A stretch of 64,000 nt of DNA from Diphasiastrum complanatum (GCA_029204225.1 CM055097.1:43650444-43714443), one strand, 5' to 3'. Shown: positions 43,493-55,389, numbered from the stretch's first letter. The notes: generated from the sequence alone by a model not told the origin. A program made the numbers and translations.

Positions 43493-44299
43493 CTATAAAG
43501 TACCGGCAAGAGACATCGCCTCAACAAGTGTGGTAGGACGGAAGGAAGAAACATCATAACGTAAAGCACCACGAAGCCTAGCAATGTAACGAGAAATAAG
43601 CTCAGTGGGTTGTAGATCTGTGAAAAGATAAGAAAGCTCCATAAACTGATCTGTATAAGAAGCAAGATCACTGGTCTGAGTGAGACTACGGAATGTATCA
43701 CGTTGGCGGTCAAGCCACTGAGGATCAATCATAGCATGGCGGAGGTCACGGCGAAAAGTATGCCATACATGGAGCCCTTCCCGATCAGGATCAACTCTAT
43801 AAACTCGCCACCACGTGGCGGCACGTCCATCTAAATGTAAAGCAGCCAACTGGATCTTCTGAGGATCAGTCTTGGGGTAAATCTGAAAATATGTGTCAAG
43901 CTTAGCAAACCAATTCTCTAATAAGTTCCCGTCGGAGGAACCGAAATAGGTAGCAAGCTGTACCCTATCACGAAAGTCTCGAGCAAAGTGTGGCTCAGGA
44001 AGGGGGGGACGAGGAAAGAAACCAGGAGGTGGGTTAGATGGAATGAACGGTCCACCACCAGGCTGACTAGCAGAAGAAGATGGAAATCCAAATGGAGGGG
44101 GAGTCCCAAATGTAAGAAAAACAGGAGCTTTACTAGGACCATGAGGCTGTAAAGAATCAATCTGTGATTGCATAGTAGCAAACCCGGTCATAACTGAATC
44201 GAAGCGAAGAACGAGGCCAGAAAGGGTCTCATCCATGCGACGAAACTGATCGGATAAGGTTTCCTGAGTAGTCTCACTCGGGGTAGGTGAATGTGCCAT
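43493..44299 (-). pseudogene. Gypsy-9 gag capsid
   Basis: I prefer the ATG at 44,299 (MAHSPTPSETT) to the upstream one at 44,353. A coiled segment (DQFRRMDETLSGLVLRFDSV) and a proline-rich stretch precede the capsid, with YFGSSDGNLLENWFAKLDTY, LAALHLDGRAATWWRVYR and SYTDQFMELSYLFTDLQPTE. A stop at 43,493 separates it from the nucleocapsid frame. Confidence 0.9.
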
Positions 44300-44948
44300 A
44301 ATGATAGTGGAAGGAATAGACGAAAACTTGAGGGAGCGGACTCTTGTCGTCACCCCAAATTAGCCTATTACAACCAATATTATCACAACTGAAAAAAAAA
44401 AAAGGAGAAGCTGTAAAAAATGCGCTGGACAGCCAGGGATACAATGTGAATTTGAAAGAGTAAATGGAGTCAGAATTCCTGAAAATGTGGTGGAGAATGA
44501 GCGCGCGACAGCCTTTTCATAAGCTGTAAAAGATGGCTGGAATTGGAGAAAAAAAAAGGCAAAAGTGACAAGTTGGGAGTGCTGAGGCAACGATTTACAG
44601 GTTGAAGAATTTTAGTTGTTTGGAATAGCAAATGATGTCGGAATTGGGTAGTTTTTGGATGAGGATGGGCGCTGGACAGTCAGGGAACTAACTGTGGAAG
44701 ATGGCTGCAAACTGGAAAAATATCAGACGAAAGAGATAGGTCGGAAGGCAGGGACAGCGATGGAAAGGAAGAGGAGGAGCGCTGGGCAGCAAAGAAAAGA
44801 GGGGACAAAACAGGGGGAACGCTGGGCAGGAAGGATTGGAAGGAGCAGTGATGGAACAGGGCTGTCAAAACGGTAATGGAGCTGTAGGAACAGCGATGGA
44901 GGAGCAAGGCACGGCGGCAAAGAAAAAATTCCAGATTGTGCTCAAAAA
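44300..44948. other. Gypsy-9 leader
   Basis: About 650 bp between primer site and gag, without coding signal. The purine-rich stretch AGGAAGAGGAGGAGCGC lies near 44,765. Confidence 0.6.
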
Positions 44949-44963
44949 AGTGCTCTGATACCA
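44949..44963 (-). other. Gypsy-9 primer-binding site
   Basis: Minus-strand TGGTATCAGAGCAC immediately follows the LTR end TTCTTAACT: an initiator tRNA-Met site with no spacer. Confidence 0.85.
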
Positions 44964-45381
44964 AGTTAAGAATAGAGCCACAGCTGATCTAGAATTAAGC
45001 TATGAAAGCATCACATAAGCAAGACTTAACCCTAGAAAGCAGGAAAGAGAGACATTAAAGAGGCTAAAGAGAAAGATCAATATCATCAGCTGAATGACAA
45101 ATGACACAGTTTCCCTACTTATAGCCAAGAGGAAGCCCTAAAAGGAAGCTTCCAGTGGCTAGGGCCCAACTGGGAGGGATAATAGTGCGCCCTCCAAGAA
45201 GGCCCCCACTCTCCAGTAATATGTCCAAATGGCCTAATAATGAATAATAAGGCCAAAGGCCAACCATATAGTCTGAATGTCACTAATGAAGAAAAAAGGG
45301 CCCAAGGCCTGCTTATGCATAAAGTAAAGTAACTATAAATGTAAATGGACGCGGCGAATGTAATGAGCCGAGTCCATAACT
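44964..45381 (-). mobile_element. Gypsy-9 5' LTR
   Basis: 418 bp, same termini as the left copy, about 12 differences by eye. A TATAAGTA box on the minus strand lies at 45,116-45,123. Confidence 0.9.
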
Positions 45382-45918
45382 GTAACACATAACCAGGATT
45401 ATTGGTAAGCTATTACAAAGCAACCTTGTTTGAAAACCTTGGTTAACTACCTTCATGGACATTATATCTCAAAGCCATCTCTCATGAGAGCTAAACAGTT
45501 GTAGTTGCAGTCACCGTGTTCCAATAGTTCCAATCTATGAATCTAAAAGCAGACATATGTGTGCTGAACTTTTTCTATATTCTATTGGAAAGAGCAATGC
45601 AAACTCAAAAAGTAAGTTAAAAAGAGAAACAAAATATAAAGAGCAATTCAAACAAAAGATTTACAAAACTTACAAAATGGTACACAGATACCTTCTGATT
45701 ACGTCAAGCAGCTCACAACCTAAGTCTAGAAGCAAACGCGAAATAACATCCATAATATGAACCTCTGTTACAGCAACTTCATGAGCTCATGCACTTTTGG
45801 TCAAAGAACACATTGCTGACCAAGGAAAATGACTATCATAGCAGGGACATTCACAGGATAGTGTAAAGATGTTGGACACTCTAGACAAGGGGCTATTAAC
45901 AAGCAGTGACGTTAGTAC

Positions 45919-45981
45919 CTGAAGGAATGCTACTGTGGCAGCTATTGCCCTCCCTGGAATCTGGATAGCCCGGTTATGGAC
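45919..45981 (-). CDS. UFL1: UFL1 exon
   Basis: Acceptor ATGCAG|GTCC and donor TTCAG|GTACT bound 21 codons: VHNRAIQIPGRAIAATVAFL then Q. The family has a (H/Y)N(K/R)A.Q.PGRAI.A(A/T).. motif. Phase 0 on both sides. The intron downstream holds Gypsy-9. Confidence 0.85.
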
Positions 45982-46103
45982 CTGCATTTATTGCATACTC
46001 CAACAACTAAAGATGCAAATTTTGATGTAGGATTGAGGTACTGACAATTACGATGCAAATCGAAAGCAAGATTAAATTATTGTGTCAAGGTGCTCCTGCT
46101 TAC

Positions 46104-46181
46104 CGTCACAAACAGAAGAGCGACCACCTTAGGCAAGAGTGTAACCGGATCCGCTTCTTTCTCGACTTGCAATGCCAGGTC
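46104..46181 (-). CDS. UFL1: UFL1 exon
   Basis: Acceptor GTTATAG|GAC and donor GACG|GTAAGC bound 26 codons with DLALQVEKEADPV and TLLPKVVALLFVT, the conserved DP..LL.KVV.LL block of UFL1. Phase 0 on both sides; 122-bp intron to the next exon. Confidence 0.9.
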
Positions 46182-47699
46182 CTATAACATAAAAAGAAGT
46201 TCACCTTAGTCTATTTCATAACCAAAGATCCTCAACAGAGTAAGATTTGTGTACAGTAGGGATATTTCCCACCATGAGAGTGCAGCAAATTGTTATCAAA
46301 GATATTAGGCTCCAGTTTGGGACCTGTTGTATGCCGTTACATCCTTTGTAAGCTTATAAAAAAATGTGAATATCAACTGTAAAATTGGCCTGGTCACTGA
46401 CATGTACTGACAAGATAGCCAATTGATGATACAAGGTCACTAGTTTGAGATGATGAACTTGTAATTAAGTAGTGGGACTGACATCCTATGTTGAATAAGA
46501 CACTTGGTCCAATACATGGGGGACGTCGTTTGACAGTTTTAGCAACTTCTAACTTTCATGCCTCTGTCAGGGTACTCCCAAGTGCCATGACTAGTGGCTG
46601 AATTGCATGTGCGCCACAAGTTAGCTGACATTCTTCTCACCATTGATTAATTTTGCGATTCCTCTACCTCTAATGTCAATGATATGTAAAAAATCCTTTG
46701 CATAATCCCCCCTCCCTGCCCCCTTGAGTGGTTGAACACATGCAACATTCCCATCAGCCTGCATGGCATCAGTACCAAATTTTTGGGTGTCCCATTCGGC
46801 ATTTTCCTTTCAAATAAACAATAAATAGACTGGTTCTGACAACTTTGGCAAAGAACTGGCCAAGTGGCAAAAGCCTCCTAAGTTGGGTTAGGACATTTGT
46901 ACAGTCAGCTTGGAGAGGCAAAATCCTATTCAACTCCTCTGTAGCAGATGGTTGGGTGGAGACTTTCCTCAATGTTATCATGATGTACTCTGAAAAAAAC
47001 CAATAAAGTGAAGAATTTCCATGTTCTTGTGGTCTATTCTAGTTTTTGGTGTGATATTTGGTTTTGGAGCAATTAAACTCCAAGCCAAAGTGGAGAAATC
47101 AGGATATTTACTTGACTAAAAAATGTCATGCTTATTCTCTAGGTTTGCATGAGGACGTGTGCCTACTATTTCACTTCCTTGGAACCTAGCACCTCAATTT
47201 TGTATGGTCTGGAGTTCTAGCACCTAGCAGAAAGAGGGTGATTTTGCCAATTTGAAGTTGTGTACTGGAAGTTTGTTGATGGAATAAAGCTCCATGGATA
47301 GCTTGCTAGTAGATTAGGGCCTTGGAGCCTAGCTTGCTAGAAAATTAGATCTTGAATTGATGGTTTATGAACAGGTAAATGTGCAAGAATGCAAACTGTG
47401 GATAGAAATAGAGGTCTGCCAGTTCCTAGCTTGGAAGCTTGTAGATTGCTTGGTTTTGCTTAGGATCTTCATGTAGAGCTTGCTCTATCAAATTTTGTCA
47501 ATCATGGATGCTATTGGTAAGTCAGTTCGTGATTCTAATTTCTCATAGAACAGATGCAGTCTTAGCCAAGCTTGATGCCATGGAGGCTATGCTATAAAGT
47601 GGATTTGGAGCAATTGAAGCCTAGAAGAGCCGACACTGTGGTGGCAATGTCATAGCTGTTGTGGAGCCCAATTCTAGCGAGCAAGAGGTCAAATGGGTG
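46182..47699. other. UFL1 intron sequence, nothing recognised
   Basis: Part of the 5.87-kb intron. No coding or structural feature that I can support. Confidence 0.4.
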
Positions 47700-48530
47700 A
47701 GCAAAAGGTCAAAATTACCTTCTGTCAAAGATTTGAAGCTACCAAAAGTCACAGTTGCAATTGTTGTCCAAATCACAGATGCTATTGAGAATTGGTTATA
47801 AAGATGGGAGAACGCATTTCACTCGCGGCATAGTGGACATTGGATGATAAAAAGAATTGCAAATTTTGTTTACAAGACTCAGCCCAAGGATTGTGAGGGA
47901 AAGAGGAGAAATAAAATATAGTTCTAGTCACTTGTGAGGCTTTTCAAAAAATGTTTATCCAAAATCAACTACCTACGAACAACAAGAATAGGGTGAATTT
48001 CAAAGTAGAGCAACTACAGTGTTCAAGAAGTGTATGCAAACAGTTATTGAGAGGCATTGCTCGGGATACACGAGCAAATTCATATGTTTTAAAGGGACTT
48101 CATTTTGCAAAGGGCCTCAGGGAAAGCCTCCAACCTTTTTATAAATGGAGCAGACGAACGATTTGCACAGTGCTCACCAGACAATGTTGTACTATGAGGA
48201 TGGCAAGAAACCCCAAGATTCCAACGCTATTAATATTGGAGAAAACCAATCATGAGGTAAGAAGAGTCGGTGGAATACGAAAAGAAAGTTTGATGGTCAA
48301 TCTGGACAAGGGTAGATTTGAGATGACTAAAAAGGTAAAGAAGTTGTAGCTTCTAAGAGCAAAGTGCGGCCTAATGTCCAAAGGGGTTAGTGTCATTTGC
48401 TGTTGTCGCCTTTGGACCAAGAGCGGGCAATGAGAGCATATTTGTGCTTTGGATGCTTAGGACATCATAGGTGGAAGGAATGTCCACAAATTTTATTCAG
48501 AGCCACGTAGAATCTTCAGGTTGATTTTAA
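47700..48530 (+). pseudogene. Gypsy gag relic
   Basis: Plus-strand text changes frame several times: QITDAIENW, FLPTNNKNR-like (QLPTNNKNRVNFKVEQLQ), LFINGADERFAQC, and a damaged zinc knuckle LCFGCLGHHRWKECP near 48,445-48,480 (CX2CX3HX4C, one residue short). It opposes UFL1 and is cut by the MITE at 48,701. Confidence 0.6.
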
Positions 48531-48700
48531 GTGAAAAAGGGCATCAATAAGGAATATCCAAACAAGAAACGAATCAAAATGTTATCCAATAAGGAATGTC
48601 TTTGTGGTGAGGAAGGTGAACAGTTTTGTCAAAGTCAATTTCCTATCACATTTTTTATTGTTATGAGAAAGCAGCTGTGTGATAGAGATGCTTTGAATCT

Positions 48701-49128
48701 CATAGTGACCAGGGAACATGGCTTTTTAGACGTGTTACGCATTCCCAGCGTGCTCTTCTTGGGAACGTGCTCAGGAACGTGAGTTTGGGAACGTGACCAG
48801 GGAACGCATTCCCAAGGAATGGGAACGTGATTGGGACCGCCTTCCCTGGCCACAGTTTCTGCAAAGACTCAAAAACAAGATAAACGAAGGAGGAAGCCTT
48901 GGGAACGTCATTGGAAACGTGTTCCCTGGTCACAGTTTCTGCTAAGACCTAAAAACAAGATAGAGGAAAGAAAAATTGTTTATATTATGAGTATTTCAAT
49001 ATACAAAATTCTATAAACTTCAAACTTTGACGTGTGTCTATGTTTTGATTATATGTTATTATGTTGACGTGGCATTCCCATTCCCATTTTTTCAGGGATG
49101 TTTCCGTTCCCGTTCCCTGGTTACTATG
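48701..49128. mobile_element. 428-bp MITE with repeated GGGAACGTG words
   Basis: The ends are inverted repeats, CATAGTGACCAGGGAAC at 48,701-48,717 and the complement of CATAGTAACCAGGGAAC at 49,112-49,128 (16 of 17). The left part contains at least five GGAACGTG words. A tandem phrase (CACAGTTTCTGC, AAAAACAAGATA) occurs at 48,850 and 48,933. No clear target duplication: flanks TTTGAATC and TTTGATTG agree at six of eight positions with a small offset. Confidence 0.6.
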
Positions 49129-49469
49129 GTTTTGATTGTACGTGACACCATGTCCTCCCATAGTGTGCAGCTTTGGCGAGGATATTGTGGGCAAAACAAC
49201 TATCCTACTACAGTGTACACAGTTGAAATTATCGACGGAAAGGGTATAGGAGTGAAATATGAAGGTTGTGGATATTCCATTGATTATAGATACAGAGTCC
49301 AGACTTATATGCAAGAGCAGACTTATATGCAAGAGGTGTGTTTTGATAATACTAGGCTGGTGCATTTTTGGCCATTGTTGGCACACAATGCAAAAATCTT
49401 CGATAGTCTAGAATTCTCATGTATACGAGAGTCAATACAGTTTAGGCTTCATTCCATTTGTGATGAGCA

Positions 49470-49575
49470 GGATGTTCAAAGTGTGAATGATTACAAAAAG
49501 CTCCTCATATGGAGAATATCTAGATTGAACTTGGTCCAACTTTTTGCCCTCGTGCTCCTGCAACATAGTCAGTAG
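49470..49575 (-). pseudogene. Gypsy RNase H relic
   Basis: Minus-strand KKLDQVQSRYSPYEELFVII then HTL resembles the SRKL...RYS.HEKE..AV..AL motif of gypsy RNase H. Sequence on both sides is decayed; the plus-strand frame here is probably meaningless. Confidence 0.5.
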
Positions 49576-50459
49576 CATCCATCTCACCCAAATACAGTTT
49601 TGATAGGACGGACTATGTGTCACACAGGTGTTGCAGGGACACACTAATTTTAAGCTTCAAAGCTTTCATTCATTTTATGGGTCCAGTAAACGGGTGGACT
49701 GATTTTTTGACAATTGCTAACTTCTTTACTCCCTTAAGAGCATTCATTAAGGGTATGGCAAGCTCGGCGTAGCCCTGAATGAGTTGATGAAAAAAGCTTG
49801 CACGAATCATTTTTAGAATTGTTCACCCTCATACCTAATAAATGATTAGCGCATCTCGTCTCCTGAGTCCTTACTATTGATTAAAGATTCCTACATAATA
49901 TATGTTCAATGCTAAGTGCTCAATGGCCATTGGCTTCAATGCAACTTAGTGTTATAACTTAAGAACATTGAAATTAGAAGAGCTCTTTGGAAATACTCAG
50001 TAGTAGGTCTAAGGTGACTACTTATCGATAATCGATCAATGATATTAGAATTTGAACTTTCACTTTCAACCAAGATTCAAAACACGTTAGCAGTCACATC
50101 ATACATGACAGACATTGATTTTAGAATCAGATCCTATCTCTTGATTGTTGATTCTTGAATCACAGATGTTGAGAGCTCAGTGGCTTCAATGCTCATTCTC
50201 ATTGTTATGTCATAACTTACAAAAAAAACACAGTAGTAAGTACTTGATCAAAAGCAAGACACCTACAGTTCAAACCTTAGAATCAAATCAAAGGCTTTGA
50301 TGCTCAATGTGAAAACTTGTATTAAAGAGCTTTTCAATTTCACTTTGAAACTTTAAATGTAGTAGGTACCCAATAGCAAGACACAACAACGATCAAATTT
50401 ATAAGCCTAGCCCCATTTGGGCCCTATGACATCATAAATAGGCCATCAAACACCTATTA

Positions 50460-50637
50460 AAGATGGTTTTACATGGGGACGATAACTTGCTAACTGATGT
50501 TTTTCTTCAAGAGTATGGAGAGGTGATGCACGGACCTGTCAGAGTACTGGACCGGAGGGAGAGACGACTTAAAAACTGTCTGATCCGTGAGTACTTGGTT
50601 GCGTGGCATGGTAGACCTCTCACTGATGCTAGCTAGG
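50460..50637 (+). pseudogene. Gypsy chromodomain-coding relic
   Basis: The plus-strand frame reads EYGEVMHGPVRVLDRRERRL, KNCLIREYLVAWHGRPLTDA and S, then a TAG. It matches the tail of chromovirus integrases (ILDRR...LRN..I..VLV.W.....ATWE), with a stop where Trp-Glu would follow. It is a close relative of the array at 56,824-57,210. Confidence 0.7.
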
Positions 50638-52052
50638 AGATTCACATTTACCATCCAATGTTGCTATATTGGTAGCATAGTTGATAGCAGATGCATGTAT
50701 GCACCTAACAAGATAGGAGAAAGCGATGGTGGAATCACATACTCCAAGAGTGTCTAATAGTTTGAGAACTAGATTAGAGACAAGTGCTTGGGTGGTGTGT
50801 TTTCCAAGAGGATCTAGTGGCATAGAAAACTATATCACAGATAGGTAGTTGAGGAATCACATACTCCAAGAGTATGTAGTAGCTTGAATTAGACTTAACA
50901 ATGGATTAGGACATGGCAGGGTGGACAAAGATTAACGTGTCAAGTTTTGTCATGGAAGACCAATGATTTCCTGAAAGGAGAAGGAATGCTAGATTCACTT
51001 TTGGGCTAACACAGCCCCAGACGAACCCATTATGAGAGGATCAGTTGATCGTAAGCTACAGTGATCATCAATCCCCATGGCCAGACATCCAGCTCAAGTT
51101 GGATTAGGTGTGTCAAAGGGTGAGCCTGTCTAACAACCAGTCAAAGATGCGGGCTGAGGATGGATGTCATAAGACCGAGCTTTCAGGGTTGGAGTTAGTT
51201 GGGACATGACGTGTAGCTAGCCAACAAGTTGTTGAGGTGGTCAACCTGACCATTAGGCCATGTTGGGGCACTGAGGTGATTGTTTTTAGTCATTACGGCA
51301 TGTCGATAAGGTCAAAGGCACGAAGAGCAGTCAAAGGCCTGGTCAACCCAACGACTGTTGCGTGACCTAGGTACAGAACAGGACACAAATACCAATCCAT
51401 GATAGGGAAGAGCTTCATTCTCCTCACCGGCTACCTTTGGAGTTAGGAGCTTATGGAGATAGCCTTCTAGTAATGGTGGCATTTGAGTACAGAGAGCATC
51501 TCGGAGGTATGTTCAAGATATTAAACATTAATGATGAGATAAAACTGTGCAATACTTTCATAGAGTACTTCTGTCGCATGCACTCAAGGTGTGTAGCAAA
51601 ACTCGTATGGTGGAAAGTTGTGTTTCTACGCTAATCATAATGTTTACAGTGTCTTACAATCAATTAGAGCTGAGAGTTACGGTAAACTTATAAAGTGGTC
51701 TATAGCAGGGAGGGGCACAACCGGCTGGGGTGGAGTGAGCTCATGAATACGCCCTTCTAACAGAAAACACCAAACTTGTAGATAAGGATCAGCTCAATAA
51801 AAATGATTGATATACTTAATCTCTCAAAAGGCAGCAAAAAATGATCACCATAATATCTCACCAATTACTGCTGACTGAAACATAATGTACTACATAGTTA
51901 AGGACTTAAAGGGGATTAGAACATGATTGTTTTCATCAAATGCCCTGCTAGACTCAATTATCTCAGGACCAAGCATCTTCCAGAATAATTTTTGTTTTCA
52001 AAGGTCGTGTGAATATTAGATATTCACATATAGGTGTTTCTGAGAGGCGTAC
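50638..52052. other. UFL1 intron sequence
   Basis: No coding match. GGAATCACATACTCCAAGAG occurs at 50,731 and 50,851, a partial 120-bp duplication. The part nearest 50,640 may be a gypsy 3' LTR, but I find no boundaries. Confidence 0.35.
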
Positions 52053-52116
52053 CTTATGGTATGACTGTAAAAGGGGCTTTTCTGTCTTCTTATCCAGCCT
52101 TTTAAAACGCCGACCA
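52053..52116 (-). CDS. UFL1: UFL1 exon
   Basis: Acceptor TTTACAG|T and donor CATAAG|GTACGC. One base completes a Ser codon, then 21 codons: GRRFKRLDKKTEKPLLQSYH plus K, the family motif KKLDKK.E...LHSYRK. Phase 0 exit. Confidence 0.85.
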
Positions 52117-52213
52117 CTGTAAATCATCACAATTGCAATCAAGCCCACCCATGGCACTGACATCCAAATAAAACAATCTGCATGTTCACAAAAAATATAC
52201 ATGGATTTCGTAC

Positions 52214-52260
52214 CTTTCCTCCAGAACTGCTTGTAGTGCAGACTCAAATGCTTGTACATT
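52214..52260 (-). CDS. UFL1: UFL1 exon
   Basis: Acceptor GAAGCAG|AAT and donor AAAG|GTACGA bound 47 bases: NVQAFESALQAVLEE plus two bases of the Ser codon shared with the next exon. The family has V..F...L..LAEES at this point. The upstream exon (EALEGK-like) is not found. Confidence 0.75.
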
Positions 52261-55200
52261 CTGCTTCACAAAGAGAAGTTGATTTCAAGAGAGTGACGAA
52301 TTAAATACACTATGTTGACCTGAAAACAATTTTCAAGAAAAGAAACGATTCCGACAATAATATAGAGTAGAAGTGACAAGGTTCAGTGATGATTAGAATT
52401 CCACATGATGTTATAAAAGACACACTGCAAGAACAAAAGACGGGTCATAAGATTGCTGCAAACTATGTAGCATTGCTTTCACTGAAATGAGACTCAAGTG
52501 GTGCAAAGCCAACGAGTAATAAAGACTGGAATAATCTGCTTCTGCAGTTGATTCCAATTTCCTATATAGAATCACCTACAACCACAGCATTAATCCAATT
52601 ATTCTGTTTACACTTGGAACTGTAAATGGAGCACAGGTCATGACCCCAATGAACAGTTGCCTTAGATCCTCATTATGTATCTTGGAGCACTAACACATCA
52701 GAATTCTGTACATGGCAGTAACCAGTTAAGTTCATCCAGTACCTTATTTTGGCCCTCACGCAAAACTGTCCTCTGAACGGATTATGGATTACCTTGCTAG
52801 CGTGGCTCATCCTTCAGAGACTTGAACTTTCCGTGCTGGATTTCAATCCTTGATCTACTTCAACATCAGCATCTTCCCGTCATCTTTAAGTAGAAAATTC
52901 AAACCATTCTCCAATACTTTTTAATGGGCCAACACTTGAATCATCTGTCCTCTTCAGAACCTCTCATCTATCACATTTTCCAAACAGATTGAATATCAGT
53001 AGCAGCTCTATCCTTCATTGTAATGCTAAGAAGTCTTCTGTTGAAGAGAATATCCTGAAGCAGCACTTACAGAACACGCCTTGCTCTTATTGAAAACAAT
53101 GGTGCAGCCAATAAATGTTCCAATTTGTCCATCCAGAAGTTGGGCTGTGGTGCTTGACTCAATAACTTTCCTCATATTTGCATGTTCATGCTTCAAACTC
53201 TATAGTTATTTGTTAGTAACCAGCAAGAAAATCATAAGAAGCTACAGTTCATTTTGACACGTCTATTTTGGCTAGCTTCAAATCAACCATTGACATAGTA
53301 CTTCTCTCATTCTCCAGTAACAAATAACTACAAAATAAACTGCTGCTAATTAATGGCAACCTTGATCACTCCCAGTTCACACAAGATAGGAAAGTACTAG
53401 AAACTCTAGACATCCTCTTCCTCAGACTTAATTTCTTGCTTGACAAAAAAGCTAAGCTGTAACGTGCTACTTTGGTCTTTTTCAATAAAAGATAGATGGC
53501 ATCTCTTATGGATGAGCTTTGATGACAAACTTCCAAGAATGTGTATGTTTTCGTGATGGAGGGAGTCATGTAAAGATTGCCATGATGTGAACAATCCTGA
53601 AATTGCTTCTGGATGATTTGTTCTCACATTCTGTAAAATGACATCATTCCATTTCTACTTCTGTTCTTACAAAGGAGACCAAGCTGTTCTTCCCTATCTC
53701 AAACGGTTCCAACTTCCAGTCTTTGATCTTAGATCATGTGAATTAGTGCATAGCCTTGAGAGCATATGTTTCCTGATAGAAATGCCCGTGGTAATGTGGC
53801 TTTGGATGGGGCCTATATATCCATTCTCTAAGATAATGTATTTTCTTCACAGCTTTCATGAAAATTTTCACAGTAGAATTTGGCCAGTCATCTTGCTGGA
53901 TCTTCCAAAACAGAAGCCCCTTCTGAATGTCCAGCCACCGTGCACTTTCAAATCTTTGAGGTCATTTACAACTTTGAAAAGATAGTCAAACACCTTGTAG
54001 GTTTTTGACCCTTTCAAATAGTTACCCTCATCATAGCAACGGTTTCTGAGAAGGAATTTTTTTGCAAAGAGAATGGAGTGAGGTGTCCTTTGTTTCTCCA
54101 CCATACAAGAAGTCAAAATTCGTGTTGTACTCTTTCGCAAGCGACACTTTCTCACCAAATTTCACATTCATAGAACAAAACAACTGTCACCAATGTTACA
54201 AATAACTTTCTCTTTGTATGCAACTATCATAGTCTATTCTTTAACAAAACACGGTGTGACCAATGTTACAAATAACTTTATTTTTGTATGTGACTATCAT
54301 AGTCTATTCTATGACAAGCAGTTCCATAGCAAAGCAGGCCTTGCATCCGCCCATCATCCTTCTTACCAGATGTGACACTTGAGGTAATTTTCACGTTACT
54401 ATCTATCTACATTTTATTATTGGCAGATGATATAAGGCTCCCGTTTACTTGGTAACATAGAACCATTACACAACATTTTCTCTATGTTATTATATGTAAG
54501 CATTGATTGTGAATGATCTGCCATGTACAAAGGTACTGTAAATGCGTGTGGCTGGCCAGCTCATCTATTGAGTGTGTAAGTAATCAAAGGAACTGTATCA
54601 ATTAGTGTAGTCGAAGGACTGACTATGCAGATGGACGAATGTGTTTGTTTGGATGGTCAAATGACTGATCATCTTCAGTAGAGAGTAATGTACTGTCTAC
54701 CTAGTAGGATAGTCAATCTATCAAAGGGATTGACAGTTTGGAAGACGAGTGTACTATTCTACTTTCAGGACACCATATCATCGAATATACTAATGATTAA
54801 GTGTAGTTGAGTTTGAAACCAAGGGACCATAGTTGGCACTTTTGCAGTTAGGGTTTGTGCCATAAAGCATGAAATCTGTTCAGACAAAAAACAAGCATCA
54901 AAAGTTATCAGATCAAAATGAGCCATAGCTCGTTAGAAAGAGGAGCCTGACAACTTTTTGATGGATATGGTCTAAAAATAGTTCTTAACCCTATTTCTAG
55001 CCAACCTCCAGGAAATACTATATATGCAGTAGGGTGTAGAGAAAGAAAGAACGCTTTATCAAATCTTCTGATGCCAAAAGGCATATAAGACAAAATAGTA
55101 CATCTCAAGTATGTAGTAATACTGGAGTGTATAAAACGTCTCCAACTAACAAGAAGACAAAAATGAAGTACATAGTGTTTGAATCTAATCTTGAAAGAAA

Positions 55201-55389
55201 ATAACATATCTAAACATTAAAAAATGGTCCATCCATGAGCTACTGATGATGAATATATGTTCTCAACTGAAATGGCTAAAGAAAGTTGACATCTTGGTAG
55301 GAGGAACGGGTACTGATGCTGTTGAAGAGAGCTGAGGATGTTTGTGTCGCTATCTATGACTCCGCTTCTAGTTGGCATGTGATCTCTGA
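52261..55389. other. Unassigned sequence upstream of the last recognised UFL1 exon
   Basis: Several short open frames exist, for example minus 53,868-54,158 (96 codons, basic) and 53,406-53,627. I recognise no family. The direct repeat CCAATGTTACAAATAACTT with CTATCATAGTCTATTCT lies at 54,190-54,240 and 54,258-54,312 (68-bp period). Confidence 0.35.

Larger units (their letters stand above)
39205..45381 (-). mobile_element. Gypsy-9, nearly complete chromovirus in a UFL1 intron
   Basis: Two 418-bp LTRs bound it, with the direct repeat GTAAC at 39,200-39,204 and 45,382-45,386. On the minus strand: 5' LTR, tRNA-Met primer site, leader, gag, protease, RT, RNase H, integrase with chromodomain, PPT, 3' LTR. 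The internal region is one long frame broken by about four stops and one frameshift. By eye the LTRs differ at about 12 of 418 positions. It lies in the same orientation as UFL1. Confidence 0.9.
38764..52260 (-). other. UFL1: UFL1 gene, 3' part (six exons in the window)
   Basis: UFL1 is the E3 ligase that transfers the ubiquitin-like modifier UFM1 to targets, chiefly at the ER membrane and on ribosomes. Six minus-strand exons join in phase to give the C-terminal 140 or so residues, ending in a stop at 38,764. Internal introns are 97 bp, 5.87 kb, 122 bp, 6.85 kb and 110 bp. The 6.85-kb intron contains Gypsy-9; the 5.87-kb intron contains gypsy relics and a MITE. Earlier exons are not found up to 64,000, so the next intron is either longer than 11.7 kb or I missed exons. 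No stop or frameshift occurs in the six exons, which suggests a live gene. Confidence 0.85.

Noticed and set aside
49027-49575. 182-codon plus-strand ORF
   Set aside because: It begins inside the MITE, contains a small tandem repeat (ETYMQEQTYMQE-like) and overlaps an RNase H relic on the other strand; no family recognised.
51840-51890. Similarity to the 5' flank of the NQR fragment (CTCACCAA.TACTGCT.ACTGAAA)
   Set aside because: It is limited to about 25 bp and no NQR coding text follows; chance or a short dispersed repeat.
52795-53000. Possible upstream UFL1 exon (LENVIDERF ... VSEG.ATLAR) on the minus strand
   Set aside because: Alignment to the family is weak and the frame has five stops in about 65 codons, not fewer than chance.
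53868-54158. 96-codon basic minus-strand ORF as a UFL1 or other host exon
   Set aside because: No match to UFL1 or any family I know and no fitting splice phases; left as unassigned.
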